Positions 62,732 through 64,000 of a DNA stretch of 64,000 nucleotides are shown here, one piece after another. The notes beneath the pieces were generated by a model that was not told the DNA's origin, ran no database searches, and saw only the letters and a program-made list of their open reading frames with translations. Each line of letters begins with the position of its first letter. Positions within the stretch are counted from its first letter, which is position 1. This DNA is from Pseudotabrizicola formosa (lineage in GTDB: Bacteria; Pseudomonadota; Alphaproteobacteria; Rhodobacterales; Rhodobacteraceae): positions 744,001 through 808,000 of the forward strand of contig NZ_PJOM01000001.1 of the NCBI RefSeq assembly GCF_002900965.1, read 5' to 3'. The position numbers and the translations under genes were made by a program.

Positions 62732-64000
62732 CAGCTTCGCCCGGCTGCAGCACACGCCCCTTGGCCCGCAGCGCCTGTGTCAGCGCGGTAAAGCGCGCCT
62801 TGGCCACCTCGCCGAACAGCCCGACACCCAAACGGGTCAGGTGCAGATGGAGCTCGCGCTTTTTCGGCTTCCACTCCAGCGCCCCGGCCTCGGCCGGATC
62901 GCCGGCTGCGAACATCGCGCCAAAGCGCATTGCCTTGCCCAACACCTCGGCCTCTTGAATCTCGTCTTCCGACAGCAGCCGGAACAGCGGTTCCAGCCGC
63001 GACCCGGACCGGTTGTTCTTGTAGCGGTGCAGCAGCGACAGGCCAAGAAACACCCGCCCCGGATGGTCCAGCCCGCCAAGGTTGGCGCGGGTGGCATTGT
63101 CGAAACACACATCAGCCCGGTAATCAGGATGCGCCCGCCATGTGGTGTCATGCAGCAGACAGGCCGCCTTGATCAGCCGCAGCCTTTCCTTCGGCAGGTC
63201 GCGAAACAGCGGCATCAGAAAGGTGAACAGCGCCTTGCCGGTGCCGGGCAGCCGCGCGCCTGTCATCTCCGCTGCCCGTGCCGCCTCGATCAGCGGGTCA
63301 CGCGCGCGCAGCTTGTCGGGCATCTGCTCATAGAGCAGCCCTTCCCGGATGCCATAGGATGAGATGTCGATTTCCGACGGTTTGAACACCCGGATCAGCG
63401 CGCGCAGCACCTCACAGGCCAGCGGCACCAGTTCCATCCGTTCCTGGGACGTGCCGGTCCGGCCGCGCAGCAGCGTCAGATCCGCCGTTTCAAGCCAGTC
63501 CAGCGTATCGAGCGCCGATTTTACCGGCATCCGATATTCATGCAGCACGGTCAGCGGGTAATTGCGCCGCTCCATATCCAGCCGTGCGATCACCCGCCAC
63601 GACCCGCCCACCATATAGAAGCGTTCGCCTTCGGACTTGATCTTGCCCTGCGCGCTGGTCAGCACCCGCTCGATCAAAGACCTGCGCTTGTCCACGCCGC
63701 CTTCCACCTGTTGCAGGCGGAACGGCCCCAGCTGGGTGGACACCCGCTTGCCGACCTTGCCATCGCCCACCCGCGCCAGCTCCATCGAGTTGCCGCCGAT
63801 GTCGCAGACCACGCCCTTGGCTTCGGGCCAGCCCAGAAGCACGCCTTGCGCGGACAGCCGCGCCTCTTCATCGCCGTCGATGACATGCATGTGCAGGCCG
63901 GTCTCGGCCTCGACCAGCGCCGAGAAGTCCGGCCCGTCCCGGGCCTCGCGCATGGCCGCGGTGGCCACAACGGTCAGGGGGGCGGCCCCCATGCCGCTGG
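62718..64000 (-). CDS. ppx: Ppx/GppA exopolyphosphatase, 5' end outside window
   Basis: The frame runs past base 64000, so the N-terminus (about 100 residues) is missing; the ATG at 63992 is internal. Visible: TVVATAAMREARDGPDFSAL, IDGDEEARLSAQGVLLGWPE, the ATPase-fold motif CDIGGNSMELARVGDG and the C-terminal HD-like helical domain (LLHDTTWRAHPDYRAD, GLSLLHRYKNN). Hydrolyses polyphosphate or pppGpp. Downstream VOC and GNAT genes overlap it and form one transcript. Confidence 0.92.
   Translation of the reverse strand, partial: SGMGAAPLTVVATAAMREARDGPDFSALVEAETGLHMHVIDGDEEARLSAQGVLLGWPEAKGVVCDIGGNSMELARVGDGKVGKRVSTQLGPFRLQQVEGGVDKRRSLIERVLTSAQGKIKSEGERFYMVGGSWRVIARLDMERRNYPLTVLHEYRMPVKSALDTLDWLETADLTLLRGRTGTSQERMELVPLACEVLRALIRVFKPSEIDISSYGIREGLLYEQMPDKLRARDPLIEAARAAEMTGARLPGTGKALFTFLMPLFRDLPKERLRLIKAACLLHDTTWRAHPDYRADVCFDNATRANLGGLDHPGRVFLGLSLLHRYKNNRSGSRLEPLFRLLSEDEIQEAEVLGKAMRFGAMFAAGDPAEAGALEWKPKKRELHLHLTRLGVGLFGEVAKARFTALTQALRAKGRVLQPGEADAEV

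Overview
The window looks like a chromosomal segment of a Rhodobacteraceae alphaproteobacterium (Rhodobacter/Gemmobacter/Tabrizicola-like). The evidence is high GC with strong GC3 bias, divergent putR/putA, the bioMNY biotin transporter, the choXWV/betIBA choline module, a PccR-type regulator next to pccB/pccA/methylmalonyl-CoA mutase, a VPLPA-CTERM protein, and TTAA-N7-TTAA (CtrA-type) promoter motifs. No phage, IS element, CRISPR array, rRNA or plasmid function was seen. There is one tRNA.

Layout. 1-9744 (minus strand): tad/flp type IVc pilus locus, in transcription order flp, a second Flp-like pilin, rcpC/cpaB, rcpA secretin, an OmpA-family lipoprotein, then after a strong terminator tadZ, tadA, tadB, tadC and two TPR lipoproteins, the second cut by the window edge. 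10105-13117: a lytic transglycosylase, a small GNAT, scoAB CoA-transferase and tRNA-Leu(UAA). 13118-18901: putR/putA, a rhomboid protease and an inositol-monophosphatase family gene. 19096-22226: VPLPA-CTERM protein, metR/metF, aroQ. 22253-26452: an AMP-forming ligase and a thiolase-like gene (plus strand) convergent with bioMNY (minus strand). 26624-32950: a small lipoprotein, then a signalling cassette of an Hpt protein, a REC plus degenerate-GGDEF protein, a single REC protein and a six-PAS hybrid histidine kinase. 33155-38650: gabT, dprA, topA. 38664-45388: choXWV divergent from betIBA around a palindromic operator. 45475-46458: secreted nuclease and a YdcH protein. 46518-59361: propionyl-CoA assimilation region (pccR, two transporters, a serine hydrolase, pccB, several small Rhodobacteraceae-type unknowns, pccA, a DUF4174 protein, mcmA). 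59406-64000: a periplasmic unknown, an EEP-family enzyme, a TerB/J-domain protein, GNAT, VOC and a ppx/gppA phosphatase cut by the window end.

How it fits together. Biotin import (bioMNY) and biotin-dependent propionyl-CoA carboxylase (pccAB) plus mutase channel propionyl-CoA to succinyl-CoA. PccR probably controls this through TTTGCAAA-type sites, seen twice upstream of pccR and in degenerate form upstream of pccB. Choline is imported by ChoXWV and oxidised to betaine by BetA/BetB under BetI. The most interesting unexplained pieces are the Hpt/REC-GGDEF-like/REC/hybrid-kinase cassette with a perfect CtrA-type box, a thiolase-like protein that lacks the second catalytic cysteine beside the biotin transporter, and compact hairpins that carry the stop codons of convergent gene pairs.
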